Source of the DNA: an uncultured Alphaproteobacteria bacterium
Lineage (GTDB): Bacteria > Pseudomonadota > Alphaproteobacteria > Geminicoccales > Geminicoccaceae
DNA length: 39,452 nt
Direction: 5' to 3'
NCBI GenBank assembly: GCA_937926445.1
Contig: CALBAK010000072.1
Span: forward strand, 1 to 39,452
Shown: positions 9,921 to 18,545 of the stretch, piece after piece
How the letters are laid out: every line of letters begins with the position of its first letter
Numbering within the stretch: position 1 is the stretch's first letter
Notes under the pieces: generated by a model
The model's input: the letters and a program-made list of their open reading frames with translations, nothing else
The model's database searches: none
What the model was told of the DNA's origin: nothing
Position numbers and translations under genes: made by a program

Positions 9921-11488
9921 GCGCGAGCGGGCTCGGCGACGCGCTCGACAAGCTCATGTTCCTCTCGCTCTGCGGCCTGATCCTTTCCGGCCTGCCGGTG
10001 GTCTTCGTGCTCACCGGCTGTGCGGTGGCCTTCGCTGCTCTCGGCACCGCGCTCGGCGTGTTCGACCCTTTCCTGTTGCGCGCGCTCGCCCAGCGCGTCT
10101 TCGGTACGATGACGAGCGAGGTGCTGGTCGCCATCCCGCTCTTCGTCTTCATGGGCATCATGCTCGAGCGCTCGCGCATCGCCGAGGAGCTGCTCGAGGC
10201 GATGGGTCGACTGTTCGGCCGCGTGCGCGGCGGTCTCGCCGTGTCGGTTTCGGCGGTGGGAGCGCTCTTGGCCGCCTCGACCGGCATCGTCGGCGCCACC
10301 GTGGTGACGATGGGCCTCATGGCGCTGCCCGCCATGCTGCGGCGGGGCTACGACAAGGGTTTCGCCACGGGCTCGATCTGCGCCGCCGGCACGTTGGGCC
10401 AGATCATCCCGCCCTCCACCGTCATGGTGATCCTGGGCGAGGTGCTCTCCGCCGCCTACCAACAAGCGCAGCTCGCCCAAGGCAAGTTCACGGTCGAGAC
10501 CGTCTCGGTCGGCCAGCTCTTCGCCGGTGCCATGGTTCCCGGTCTCATGCTCGTGGGCCTCTACATCCTCTACGAGCTGGCCCGCGCCTGGGCGAGCCCG
10601 AGGCTCGCACCCGCGATCCCGGCGGACGAGCTCGGCACGGTCGACCTGCGGCGCCTGTCGGGCGTGCTGGTCCCCCCGCTCGTCCTGATCGTCGCCGTTC
10701 TGGGCTCGATCCTGGGCGGCATCGCCACCCCGACCGAAGCCGCCTCGGTGGGTGCGGTCGGCGCCACGCTCCTCGCCGCGCGGCGCACCGGCGGGCTCGC
10801 CGCCCGCCTCGCCCCCTGGGCCGGGCTCGCGGCCCTCGGCCTCGCGCTTCTGGGCGGCTTCTTCGACCTCCGCCTGGGTCGCGAGACCGTACCGCTTGCC
10901 GACCGGCTCGCGACCGGCGCCGCTGCCCTGCTCGTCGTCGTCCTCGCGAGCGGGCTTCTCGCCGCGCTCGCGGCACTCGCCCGAAGCGGCGTGCTCGGCC
11001 GGGTGTGCGAGAGCACGACGACCATCACCGCCATGATCTTCGCCACGCTGATCGGCGCCACGCTCTTCGCCCTCGTCTTCCGCGGCCTCGGCGGCGAGGA
11101 GACGGTCAAGGAGCTGCTCGCGGCGCTGCCGGGCGGGACTTGGGGCGCGCTCGCCACGGTGATGGCGGCGATGTTCTTCATGGGCTTTTTCCTCGACTTC
11201 GTCGAGATCACGATCATCGTGATCCCGATCGTCGGGCCCGTGCTGCTCGCCATGGGCATGGACCCGATCTGGCTCGGCGTCCTGATCGCGATCAACCTGC
11301 AGACGAGCTTCTTGACCCCGCCCTTCGGCTTCGCGCTCTTCTATTTGGCGGGCGTGGCCCCGAAAGAGGTGAGCGCCCGCGACCTCTATCGCGGGATCGT
11401 CCCCTTCGTGGCCCTGCAGCTCCTCGCTCTCGCGATCGTGGCCGCCTTCCCCGGGCTCGCCACCTGGCTGCCACGCCTGCTCTTCTGA
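9917..11488 (+). CDS. TRAP transporter large membrane subunit (DctM family)
   Basis: Large permease subunit driving sodium-coupled uptake, 523 residues. DctM landmarks include AIPLFVFMGIMLERS, the re-entrant region ASTGIVGATVVTMGL, GTLGQIIPPSTVMVILGE and the second-half LQTSFLTPPFGFALFYLAGV. The protein is longer than the usual roughly 430 residues. The excess lies in the middle, where an insert around residues 285-355 (GGLAARLAPWAGLAALGLAL onward) adds two or so extra hydrophobic segments. This resembles the long DctM proteins that accompany TakP-like receptors. The GTG start overlaps the dctQ stop (GTGA). hutC follows after 14 bases. Confidence 0.9.
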   Translation: MSASGLGDALDKLMFLSLCGLILSGLPVVFVLTGCAVAFAALGTALGVFDPFLLRALAQRVFGTMTSEVLVAIPLFVFMGIMLERSRIAEELLEAMGRLFGRVRGGLAVSVSAVGALLAASTGIVGATVVTMGLMALPAMLRRGYDKGFATGSICAAGTLGQIIPPSTVMVILGEVLSAAYQQAQLAQGKFTVETVSVGQLFAGAMVPGLMLVGLYILYELARAWASPRLAPAIPADELGTVDLRRLSGVLVPPLVLIVAVLGSILGGIATPTEAASVGAVGATLLAARRTGGLAARLAPWAGLAALGLALLGGFFDLRLGRETVPLADRLATGAAALLVVVLASGLLAALAALARSGVLGRVCESTTTITAMIFATLIGATLFALVFRGLGGEETVKELLAALPGGTWGALATVMAAMFFMGFFLDFVEITIIVIPIVGPVLLAMGMDPIWLGVLIAINLQTSFLTPPFGFALFYLAGVAPKEVSARDLYRGIVPFVALQLLALAIVAAFPGLATWLPRLLF

Positions 11489-11502
11489 AGCCGCCTCCGG
11501 CC

Positions 11503-12219
11503 ATGGACGCCACCCCGCTCTATCGCCGGATCATGGAGACGATCCGCGCCGAGATCGCCGAGGGCCGCCTGCCGCCCGGGGCGCGCGTGCCCTCCGAGCA
11601 CGAGCTCGTCCGCCGCTTCGGCGTGGCGCGGATGACCGCCAACCGGGCGCTCAACGAGCTCGCGGCCGAGGGGCTCATCGTCCGCGCCGCCGGCAGCGGA
11701 ACCTATGTCGCCGAGCGGCGGGTCGAGGTGCCGCTCCTCCTGGTCCCCGACATCGCCGCCGAGATCCGCGCCTCGGGCCGCGCCTACCGGGCCGAGGTGC
11801 TGAAGCTCGAGGCGGCCCCGGCACCCGATCCGGTCGCCGCCGCCCTCGAGCTCGAGCCCGGAAGCCCGGCCTTCCACAGCCTCCTCCTGCACCGTGCCGA
11901 CGGGACGCCCCTCCAACTCGAGGACCGCTGGGTAAACCCGGCCTTCGCCCCCGCCTATCTCGAGCAGGACTTCCGGACCCGCACGCCCAACGCCTATCTG
12001 ACCGCGGTCGGCCGGGTGGTCGAGGCCGAGCAGGAGATCGAGGCGGTGGCAGCGCAGCCCGAGGAGGCGCGTCTGCTCGCGGTGCCGCCAGGTGCCCCCT
12101 GCCTCGCCCTGCGCCGTCGGACCTTCGCCAACGGCCTCTGGGCCACCACCGTGCGGGTGCTCGGCCCCGGCCGCCGCTGGCGCCTCAAGGGCCGTTTCCG
12201 CCCCTCGCTCCCGGCCTGA
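11503..12219 (+). CDS. hutC: GntR-family histidine-utilisation repressor HutC
   Basis: DNA-binding repressor, 238 residues. The N-terminal winged helix-turn-helix is plain: PLYRRIMETIRAEIAEGRLP, then ARVPSEHELVRRFGVARMT and LAAEGLIVRAAGSGTYVAER. The C-terminal UTRA effector domain follows, with the LQLEDRWVNPAFAPAYLEQD segment typical of HutC, where urocanate is the known inducer. Its likely target is the TGTCTATACA palindrome between hutF and hutI. It begins 14 bases after the TRAP large subunit and has no strong ribosome binding site, so low-level coupled expression is plausible. That would place the transporter and repressor in one transcription unit with the hut enzymes. Confidence 0.88.
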   Translation: MDATPLYRRIMETIRAEIAEGRLPPGARVPSEHELVRRFGVARMTANRALNELAAEGLIVRAAGSGTYVAERRVEVPLLLVPDIAAEIRASGRAYRAEVLKLEAAPAPDPVAAALELEPGSPAFHSLLLHRADGTPLQLEDRWVNPAFAPAYLEQDFRTRTPNAYLTAVGRVVEAEQEIEAVAAQPEEARLLAVPPGAPCLALRRRTFANGLWATTVRVLGPGRRWRLKGRFRPSLPA

Positions 12220-12234
12220 GCGCGTTCGCGGGCC

Positions 12235-13077
12235 TCAGAAACCCAGCCAGGCGGCCACGGGTTCGATCTGGGTCGGATCCATCAGCGCCGGTGCGTGGCC
12301 GCAGCCCGGGAAGACCAGAATCTCGCATTCGGGCCCGCACTCGAGCATCGCCCGGGCCGTCTCCTCGAGCAGCAGCGTCGAGAGCGCGCCGCGCAAGACG
12401 AGCGTCGGCGCTACGATCGCCTCCCAGAGGGGCCAGAGCTCGATGTCGGCGGCGGGTTGGCCCTCGTAGGGCTCGCGGATACCCGGGTCGTAGTGCAGCC
12501 GCAGCCCTTCGGGCGTCGCCCGCACCGAATGCTCGGCCAGATGCCGCCACTGCGCATCGGTGAGTGGACCGAACGACGCGTGGATCTTGCGCAGATAGGC
12601 CTCGGCCTCCTCGAGCGAGGCGAACAGGGGGTCCTGGCCGACATAGCCGCGGATCGCCTCGAGCGCCGCCTGCGGCACGAAAGGTCCGATGTCGTTGAGG
12701 ACGAGCCTGCGGATCGGTGTGCCGGGTGCTGCGGCGAGCGCCATGCCGACGAGTCCGCCCATCGAGGTGCCGACCCAGTCGACGCGCTCGAGCCCCAGGA
12801 GCTCGAGCGCACGGGCGAGCTGGGCCGCGTAGGTGGGCAGCGTGTAGGCGCGCTTGTCGGCGAGCCACGAGCTGCGGCCGCGACCGACGACGTCGATCGC
12901 CAGGACCCGGGCGCCGCGTTCGGCCAGGGCCGAAGCGAGGGCGTCGAAGTCGCGGGCGTTGCGGGTGAGCCCGTGGACGCAGACGACGGTGCGGGCGGCC
13001 TCTTCGGGGCCGTGCTCGACGATGCCGAGCCTCACACCCGCATGCGGCCCGTCGAGCTCGAGGGAGAGGAACCGCAC
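12235..13077 (-). CDS. Alpha/beta hydrolase
   Basis: Alpha/beta-fold hydrolase of 280 residues, probably cytoplasmic. The oxyanion-hole motif is VCVHGLTRN (33-40 region). The nucleophile elbow is GTSMGG with Ser105, and the catalytic His261 lies in FPGCGHAPAL. In close relatives, the segment after beta-6/7 reads LRGxxSDLL with Asp as the acid. Here it reads LRGALSTLL, so that Asp appears replaced by Thr, and another residue such as Asp129 in LNDIG would have to serve. The GTG start at 13077 follows GGAGG. It is the last gene of a minus-strand cluster with a class IV aminotransferase and TRAP genes, converging with hutC 15 bases away. The substrate is unknown: ester, lactone or amide cleavage are all possible. 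Confidence 0.82.
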   Translation of the reverse strand: MRFLSLELDGPHAGVRLGIVEHGPEEAARTVVCVHGLTRNARDFDALASALAERGARVLAIDVVGRGRSSWLADKRAYTLPTYAAQLARALELLGLERVDWVGTSMGGLVGMALAAAPGTPIRRLVLNDIGPFVPQAALEAIRGYVGQDPLFASLEEAEAYLRKIHASFGPLTDAQWRHLAEHSVRATPEGLRLHYDPGIREPYEGQPAADIELWPLWEAIVAPTLVLRGALSTLLLEETARAMLECGPECEILVFPGCGHAPALMDPTQIEPVAAWLGF

Positions 13078-13116
13078 CGTCGCCTCCGTTCTTCCTCCCG
13101 GCGACCGCCCGGGCCC

Positions 13117-14067
13117 TCAGAACGGGCGGGTCGGTACCGTCTCGTCGATCCGGTCGAGATATTGCTGCACGAAGTCGAAGCCCACGAGCCGGATATAGGC
13201 GTCGGCGAGCCGCCGCGTCATCGGGCCCCAGACCCGTCCCTCGGGACCGATCCGGTTGCCGTTGATCGAACGGACGGGGCAGATGCAGAGCGAGGTCGAG
13301 GTGAGGAAACACTCCTCGGCATTGTAGGCGTCGTAGAGGTCGAGATCGGCCTCGACGACCTCGATGCCGGCCTCACGGGCGAGCTCCATCACGGTCCGCC
13401 GGCTCACCCCCGGCAGCACGTACTGTTCGCGGGGGGTGAGGAGCGCGCCGTCGCGGACGAGGAAGATGTTCGAGCCGAGCCCCTCGGCGAGGTTGCCGTT
13501 GACATCGAGCAGCACCGCCCAGGCCTCGGGGTCGAGGGTCTCGACCTCCCGGCTCGCGACGATCAGGTTGAGGTAATTGTGGGTCTTGGCCCGCGGCGAG
13601 AGCATGTCCGGGGCGATCCGCCGCTGCGAGGGCGTGACGACCTTGATGCCGTCGCGGAACAGTTTGGCGCGCTGCTTCAAGGGCAGCGGCATGCACTCTA
13701 CGATCACGGTCGGCCCGTAATGGTCCCAATTGTCGCCCTCGACCTTCTTGATGCCGCGGCTGACCCGCTGGCCGAGCCAGTAGTCGTCGTTCGGGCCCAA
13801 CAGGTGCCGGTTCCGCTCGAACACCTCCTCCGAAATCGCGATCATCTCGGCCGGCGAGAGCCCGGGGTCGATGCGCAGGTAGCGGAGCGAACGATAGAAG
13901 CGCTCGATGTGCTCGGCGAGGCGGAAGATCTTGTGGCCGAAGGTCCGGGTCATATCGAAGGCGCCGTCGCCGTAGACCCAGCTCGTATCCCGGAAGGGAA
14001 CGCGGACCTCGCTTTCCGGCACGTATTTGCCGTTGAAGTAGCAGATCCGCTCGTTGGCCCGGCTCAT
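13117..14067 (-). CDS. Class IV PLP aminotransferase (branched-chain/D-amino acid type)
   Basis: Fold-type IV pyridoxal-phosphate enzyme of 316 residues. The Schiff-base lysine is Lys161 in SPRAKTHNYLNLIVAS. The cofactor-contacting glutamate is Glu195 in GNLAEGLGSNIFLV, and VLPGVSRRTVMELA provides the phosphate-binding segment. VYGDGAFDMTRTFGHK near residue 31 is the N-terminal substrate loop. The family includes IlvE, D-amino acid aminotransferase and (R)-selective amine transaminases, and the substrate loops here do not let me choose. GGAGGGAA precedes the ATG. Its place in a cluster with a TRAP importer, a dioxygenase and a hydrolase makes a catabolic role on an imported amino acid or amine more likely than branched-chain synthesis. 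Confidence 0.82.
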   Translation of the reverse strand: MSRANERICYFNGKYVPESEVRVPFRDTSWVYGDGAFDMTRTFGHKIFRLAEHIERFYRSLRYLRIDPGLSPAEMIAISEEVFERNRHLLGPNDDYWLGQRVSRGIKKVEGDNWDHYGPTVIVECMPLPLKQRAKLFRDGIKVVTPSQRRIAPDMLSPRAKTHNYLNLIVASREVETLDPEAWAVLLDVNGNLAEGLGSNIFLVRDGALLTPREQYVLPGVSRRTVMELAREAGIEVVEADLDLYDAYNAEECFLTSTSLCICPVRSINGNRIGPEGRVWGPMTRRLADAYIRLVGFDFVQQYLDRIDETVPTRPF

Positions 14068-14165
14068 CGCTTCCCTCCGCTTCCCGCGCGGGCGAGGCTA
14101 GGCCCGCCCCGGCGCCGGGACAAGCACGGCCCCGGCATGCCCGTCGACCGACCGAACGCGGGAGC

Positions 14166-15482
14166 TCAGCCCTGCAACACCCGCGGCAGCCAGAGGGCGA
14201 GGTCGGGAAAGGCCAACAGCAGCAGGATCGCGATCGCCTGGAGGATCATGAAGGGCCAGACCGCGAGATAGATCTCCTGCAGGCTGATGTCCGCTGGTGC
14301 CACACCCTTGAGGTAGAAGCAGGCCGGTCCGAACGGCGGCGAAAGATAGCTGATCTGCATGTTCAGGCAGAAGAGCACGCCGAACCAGACCTTGTCGTAA
14401 CCGAGGGTTTCCACGATCGGCACGAAGACCGGCATGGTGAGGAGCAGGACACCGATCCAGTCGACGAAGCAGCCCATGACGAAGAGGATGAGCATCATGA
14501 TCAGGATCACGACCCAGGGCTCGTAGGGCAGGTGGCCGATCGCGGAGCGCATCCAGGCGATGCCGCCCAGAAGATTGTAGACCCCGATCAGTGCGGTGGC
14601 GCCGAAGGTGAGCCAGAGCAACACCCCGCAGGCCGCCATGGTCTGCAGCGAAGCTTCGCGCAGCATGGTCCAGGAGAGTTCTCCGCGCAGCCAGGCGGCG
14701 AGGACGACGCCCAAAACTCCCATGGCCGCCGCCTCGGTCACCGCGGCGAGCCCGAGATAGATCGTGCCGAGCACCGAAAAGGCGATGCCGATCGGCAGAA
14801 CGAGGCTCTTCAGCATCGCGAGCTTTTCGGAAAGTGGCATCGCCCGTTCGGCCGCGGGCAGCGGCGGGCCGAGGCCGGGGTCGAGCAGGCAGCGGCCGAG
14901 CACGTAGGTGAGGTAGAGCCCGGCCAGAACGAGGCCCGGCACGATCACCGCGAGGAACAGATCGCCGATCGAGACGTTGGCGGTCAGACCGTAGAAGACC
15001 AGGACGATCGACGGCGGGATCATGGTACCGAGCGATCCGCCGCCGCAGACGATGCCGATCGCGAGCTTCCTGTCGTAGCCGAGCCGCAGCATCTGCGGCA
15101 GGGCGACGAGACCCAAAAGGATCACCTCCCCGCCGATGATGCCGGTGGTGGCTGCCATCAGCACCGCGGCGACGAGCGTCATGAGCCCCACCCCGCCTGG
15201 CATCCGCCCCGCCCACACGCTCATCGCCCGGTAGAGGTCCCTCGCCACCCCGCTCCGGTCCATGATGGTGGCCATCAAGAGGAACATCGGGACCGAGAGG
15301 AGGACGTAATTGGTGACGAAGCCGTAGATCCGGCTCGAGATCAACAGGAGGGCTTCGAAGCCGAAGAAGGCGAGGGTGAAGCCCACGCCGATCGCACCCA
15401 GCGCGAAGGCCATGGGCATGCCGATGGCGAGCAGGGCGAAGAGCGCGCCCACCATGGCGAGGGTGACGAGCTCGATGCTCAA
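14166..15482 (-). CDS. TRAP transporter large membrane subunit (DctM family), second system
   Basis: Large permease subunit, 438 residues, the usual DctM size, with about 12 hydrophobic segments. Landmarks are SVPMFLLMATIMDRSGVA, AATTGIIGGEVILLGLVALP, GGGSLGTMIPPSIVLVFYGL and MQISYLSPPFGPACFYLKGV. The start chosen is TTG at 15482, because the protein then opens LSIELVTLAMVGALFALLAI, the standard DctM N-terminus, and the codon overlaps the dctQ stop as TTGA. No ATG stands close by. It belongs to the second TRAP system, in the phytanoyl-CoA-dioxygenase cluster. The substrate is unknown. Confidence 0.88.
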   Translation of the reverse strand: MSIELVTLAMVGALFALLAIGMPMAFALGAIGVGFTLAFFGFEALLLISSRIYGFVTNYVLLSVPMFLLMATIMDRSGVARDLYRAMSVWAGRMPGGVGLMTLVAAVLMAATTGIIGGEVILLGLVALPQMLRLGYDRKLAIGIVCGGGSLGTMIPPSIVLVFYGLTANVSIGDLFLAVIVPGLVLAGLYLTYVLGRCLLDPGLGPPLPAAERAMPLSEKLAMLKSLVLPIGIAFSVLGTIYLGLAAVTEAAAMGVLGVVLAAWLRGELSWTMLREASLQTMAACGVLLWLTFGATALIGVYNLLGGIAWMRSAIGHLPYEPWVVILIMMLILFVMGCFVDWIGVLLLTMPVFVPIVETLGYDKVWFGVLFCLNMQISYLSPPFGPACFYLKGVAPADISLQEIYLAVWPFMILQAIAILLLLAFPDLALWLPRVLQG

Positions 15483-15985
15483 GGGGTCGCGCTCCCCGGC
15501 CGCAGCAGGAGCGCCCGCAGATGGGCCGCGAGCTGGGCCAGGAGAAGGAGCGAGCCCAGGAAGAAGGCGAGGCGGATCACCACCGGCATGGGGAAGTTCC
15601 AGGCGTGCCCGCTCATCTCCCAGATCCTCACCGACTCGATCGCCTGGGATCCGGTGAACCAGGCGAGCACGGCGGCGTACGCCGCGGCGAGGCCGAGGCC
15701 CAGAGCGTCGCAGATCCCCCGAACACCGGCCGGCAGCAGGTCGTAGACGGGCGTGATGCGGATGTGCTCGCGCCGCGCCTGGGCGTAAGCGCCGCCCACG
15801 AGGAAGCCGATCACGCAGAGCATGGTGGTGAGGTCGTGCACCCAAATCGTCGGAGCCGCGAACAGCGCGGCAGCGATCACCTCGTAGCCGGTGAGGAGCG
15901 CCGCGAGCGGGAACAGCCAGGCGCAGGCCTCGCCGGTACGGCGCGACACTCGCTCGACCGCCCCCTCGCCCCCGCCGTTCCCCAT
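15479..15985 (-). CDS. TRAP transporter small membrane subunit (DctQ family), second system
   Basis: Small permease subunit, 168 residues, with four hydrophobic segments. EACAWLFPLAALLTGYEVIA is the first, and IWVHDLTTMLCVIGFLVGGA carries the characteristic region of Q subunits. REHIRITPVYDLLP follows, then two more helices. The ATG at 15985 is preceded by a GGGGGG-type purine stretch. The frame extends much further upstream, but that part is Arg/Gly-rich and shows no protein-like pattern. The gene ends in a TTGA overlap with the large subunit. Upstream, a 1.5 kb gene-free spacer separates it from its receptor gene, which is unusual for a TRAP operon. Confidence 0.85.
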   Translation of the reverse strand: MGNGGGEGAVERVSRRTGEACAWLFPLAALLTGYEVIAAALFAAPTIWVHDLTTMLCVIGFLVGGAYAQARREHIRITPVYDLLPAGVRGICDALGLGLAAAYAAVLAWFTGSQAIESVRIWEMSGHAWNFPMPVVIRLAFFLGSLLLLAQLAAHLRALLLRPGSATP

Positions 15986-16433
15986 CCGCCCCCCTGCTCG
16001 CGCCGACCGCTGTGCTCCGCGATCACCGAACACCCGCCGCGGCGGGCCCGGATCCGGACGAAAGCCCCGCGATCCGCTGCGGTGTCGCGTCCGTCGGACC
16101 CCCGGTCGCCCCCGTCGGCGGCCGCAACGGCCCGCAACCCCCGCGAGGTGCACGAGCAGCGCGCGCTCCCGGCCGTCCTCGAGGCTCTCGTCGTGCGCGG
16201 AGCATCGCGTTCCGTCGATCGCTCGTCTCTCCGTGCGTCGCCGTCGGCCCGCCGCAGCCGCACCGAAGCCGCTTCGAACGGCTGCCGCCCGACGTCGCCG
16301 AGAGCCGGAGCCCGCTCCGACCGGCCGACCGGTTCCATCGACGACGGCCGTCGGCCGGGTCCTCGTTCGAGCGGAATTCGAGACGTCGCTCCGCCGTCCG
16401 CTGCGGCCGCGATCCCCGCCCCCCGCGCTCGCG

Positions 16434-16468
16434 CGCCGGTCCGGCCGGTCGGACCGGCCGGACCGGCG
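16434..16468. repeat. Perfect 15-bp inverted repeat (hairpin)
   Basis: Arms 16434-16448 and 16454-16468 are exact reverse complements, made of CCGG/GGCC units, around the loop TCGGA. An RNA copy would form a very stable stem. It lies between the receptor gene and the permease genes of the second TRAP system, where hairpins often reduce downstream expression or protect the upstream message. There is no U-tract, so a simple intrinsic terminator is not indicated. Confidence 0.75.
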
Positions 16469-17097
16469 AAGGATCGCCTCGCCCCGGCCGAGGCGGACCA
16501 CCGACCGGGGGCCGGCACCCGGCGAGCACCGGTCGGGCCACGACATCGCACCCGCCCCCGCCCCGAAGCGCCTCTCTTCGCCGCCGAGCCGCCGCACAGC
16601 GGCCGACCGAATCGCTCGCCCCCGCGACCCGAGCGCGGAACGCTCGCGGCCTCGAAACGTTCTTCAGCGGCCTCCCCCCTCTACCTTTCCCGCGCGACCC
16701 CGGCCCCTGCCCGGGTCGACCATGGTCCCTCGCCCCTCCCGCCGCTCGCTCTGCAGGCGGGTCGAGCGAGACTCGTTCCCGACACGGCCACGGGGCGAAA
16801 GACATAGCGACATCCCCCACGCACCAGCCCCACGCGCCAGCGGTCCGACGGACGCCAGCCCTCGCGCCCCGCCCGGTCGCGTCTCCCGGGCCGTCGTCCC
16901 TCGAGCCCGCGGGCTCGGCGGACCTCGTCCCCGTCTCCTGGCGGGCTCGCCGACCGTCGTCCGGGCGCGGATCGGCGCTAACGGACCCGCAACCGATCCG
17001 AACGACCCGGCGTGCGCACCCCCGCGAGCCGTCCCGATCCCCCAGCCGCGCATCCGCCCGATACCGTCCGCGGCCACGCACCTCGGACCGGTCGGCA

Positions 17098-17121
17098 GGC
17101 ACGGCCCCTCGGCGCCGTGCC
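17098..17121. repeat. 8-bp inverted repeat in the spacer
   Basis: GGCACGGC (17098-17105) and GCCGTGCC (17114-17121) pair perfectly around an 8-base loop. It is the closest clear hairpin downstream of the second TRAP receptor gene (minus strand) and could cap the 3' end of its message. No U-tract follows. Stems of this size arise by chance in such GC-rich DNA. Confidence 0.4.
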
Positions 17122-17494
17122 CTCGCCGAGGAGGGTCGAGAGGCCGTCCGCGAACGGCATGCGCCGTGCCACACTTCGCCGCCCTCGCCTCCGGTCCCGT
17201 CGTCCGAGCGCGGCTCGCCCGCGGCCGTCGCCCCGGCGCCCTCGATCCGCGGGGCTCGCCGACCGAAAGGCGGCTCTGCCCGCAGCCGACGGATCTCGGC
17301 CCGAACCGGTCCGCGATCCGCCCGCCGCAGCGGGTGGCGTGGCTCGCCGGTCGGCCGGCCCGTTCCGGTCCCGCTCGGGCGAGACACGCGGCCGGTCCCG
17401 AGATATCGCCAACGCCCTCGATCCGGGGCGTCTCGGCTCCCGTTTCGGGTGGGCACTCGGCCGGTCCCCCGGCTCGTGGCCACCGGCTTCGGGC

Positions 17495-18514
17495 TCAGAG
17501 CAGTCCGGTCTTCTGCATGTAGGACACGTAGCTGTCGTAGATCTTGCGCGCCATCGGGCTCTTGCCGCCCCACTCTTCCCAGACCGGTCGGGCGACCTCG
17601 CGCAGCTCGCGCCGCTCCTTGGGCCCCCAGACGATCAGGGTCGCCGGGTCGCGCTTGGCCACCATTTCCCGATCGAGCCTCTCGTTGACCTCGAGACTGT
17701 GGCGGTTGAACTCGACCGTCTCCTCGAGTAGGAGTTTCTGGAGCTCGGCGGGCAGTTTCTCCCAGATGTCGAGCTTGATCGTGACGTCCGAAGCCGGCAT
17801 CGAGTGGATGCCGGGGTAGATCGCGTAGGGAGCGATCTTGCCGTAACCGAGCTGGTCGTTCATGCCGAGCGTGCCCCAGTCGGTGGCCTCGATCCGCCCC
17901 CGCTCGAGGGCGGTGTAGACCTCGGTGCCGGGCAGCGTGATGACGCCCACGCCGAGCTTGGCCCAGATCGCCGCCCCGAGCCCTTCGGGTGCCCGCATCT
18001 TGAGGCCCTTGAAATCGGCGATCGAGCGCAACGGCTTCTTGGTCGGGATGGACTCCATGCCCCACAGGACGGGGCCGAGATAATAGGACCCGAAGCGGGC
18101 GTAGAGCTCGCGCGCGAGCCCGTTGCCCCCAGCTTCGTAGTACCAGCCGGTCAGCTGATCCGGACTCTCCCAGGCGCAGTTGAGATCGGCCAGGAGCGCG
18201 AAGGCCGGGTCCTTGCCGACATAATAGCCGGTCCCGCCGTTCGCCCCCTGGATCACGCCCGCGCGCACCGCATCGAGGATCTCACCGGGCGGCACTACGG
18301 CGTTGACCGGCAGCGCCTCGATCTCGATCCGCCCACCGGACCGCTCTTTCACCCGCGCGGCGAAGCGCTCGAAAGCGAGCTGGTTGACCGTGTTCGGCTG
18401 CCAGAAGCTCTGCCACTTCCAGCGATATTCTGCGGCCGCGCGGACCTCGCGCCCAGTCCCCGCGACGACCGCGGCACCCACCGCGCCCAGGACCAGATCC
18501 CGTCGTGTGACCAT
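17495..18514 (-). CDS. TRAP transporter substrate-binding protein (DctP family), second system
   Basis: Periplasmic receptor of 339 residues. MVTRRDLVLGAVGAAVVAGT with a following REVRAAAEY looks like a Tat-type signal peptide (twin Arg at 4-5). The mature part opens with YRWKWQSFWQP and has the family segments FKGLKMRAPEGLGAAIW, LPGTEVYTALERGRIEATDW and ASDVTIKLDIWEKLPAEL. The Arg in KMRAPEG is at the position that usually holds the substrate carboxylate. GGGAGG stands before the ATG at 18514. The dioxygenase gene ends 31 bases upstream, so the two are probably cotranscribed. Its permease partners lie 1.5 kb downstream. The ligand is probably a small carboxylate, with identity unknown. Confidence 0.87.
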   Translation of the reverse strand: MVTRRDLVLGAVGAAVVAGTGREVRAAAEYRWKWQSFWQPNTVNQLAFERFAARVKERSGGRIEIEALPVNAVVPPGEILDAVRAGVIQGANGGTGYYVGKDPAFALLADLNCAWESPDQLTGWYYEAGGNGLARELYARFGSYYLGPVLWGMESIPTKKPLRSIADFKGLKMRAPEGLGAAIWAKLGVGVITLPGTEVYTALERGRIEATDWGTLGMNDQLGYGKIAPYAIYPGIHSMPASDVTIKLDIWEKLPAELQKLLLEETVEFNRHSLEVNERLDREMVAKRDPATLIVWGPKERRELREVARPVWEEWGGKSPMARKIYDSYVSYMQKTGLL

Positions 18515-18545
18515 CCAAGAGCCTCCCTTCGCAGCGCCGCCGGGC

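Larger units (their letters stand above)
15986..17494. other. 1.5 kb gene-free, TA-depleted spacer inside the second TRAP cluster
   Basis: No convincing gene is visible on either strand. Several frames stay open for more than a kilobase, but all translate to Arg/Pro/Ser/Gly-rich text without domains, as expected where TA-containing stop codons are rare. From 15941 to 16681 I find no TA dinucleotide, and only about five between 15986 and 17494. The plus strand is rich in C, so a transcript running from the receptor gene toward dctQ would be G-rich. The spacer holds a perfect 15-bp inverted repeat (16434-16468), a 14-base palindrome CCCGCCGCGGCGGG (16033-16046) and an 8-bp hairpin (17098-17121). 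Confidence 0.7.

Noticed and set aside
15986-17494. Several open frames over 1 kb on both strands
   Set aside because: They overlap one another, translate to Arg/Pro/Ser/Gly-rich text without domains, and exist because TA-containing stops are rare. None shows a protein-like pattern.
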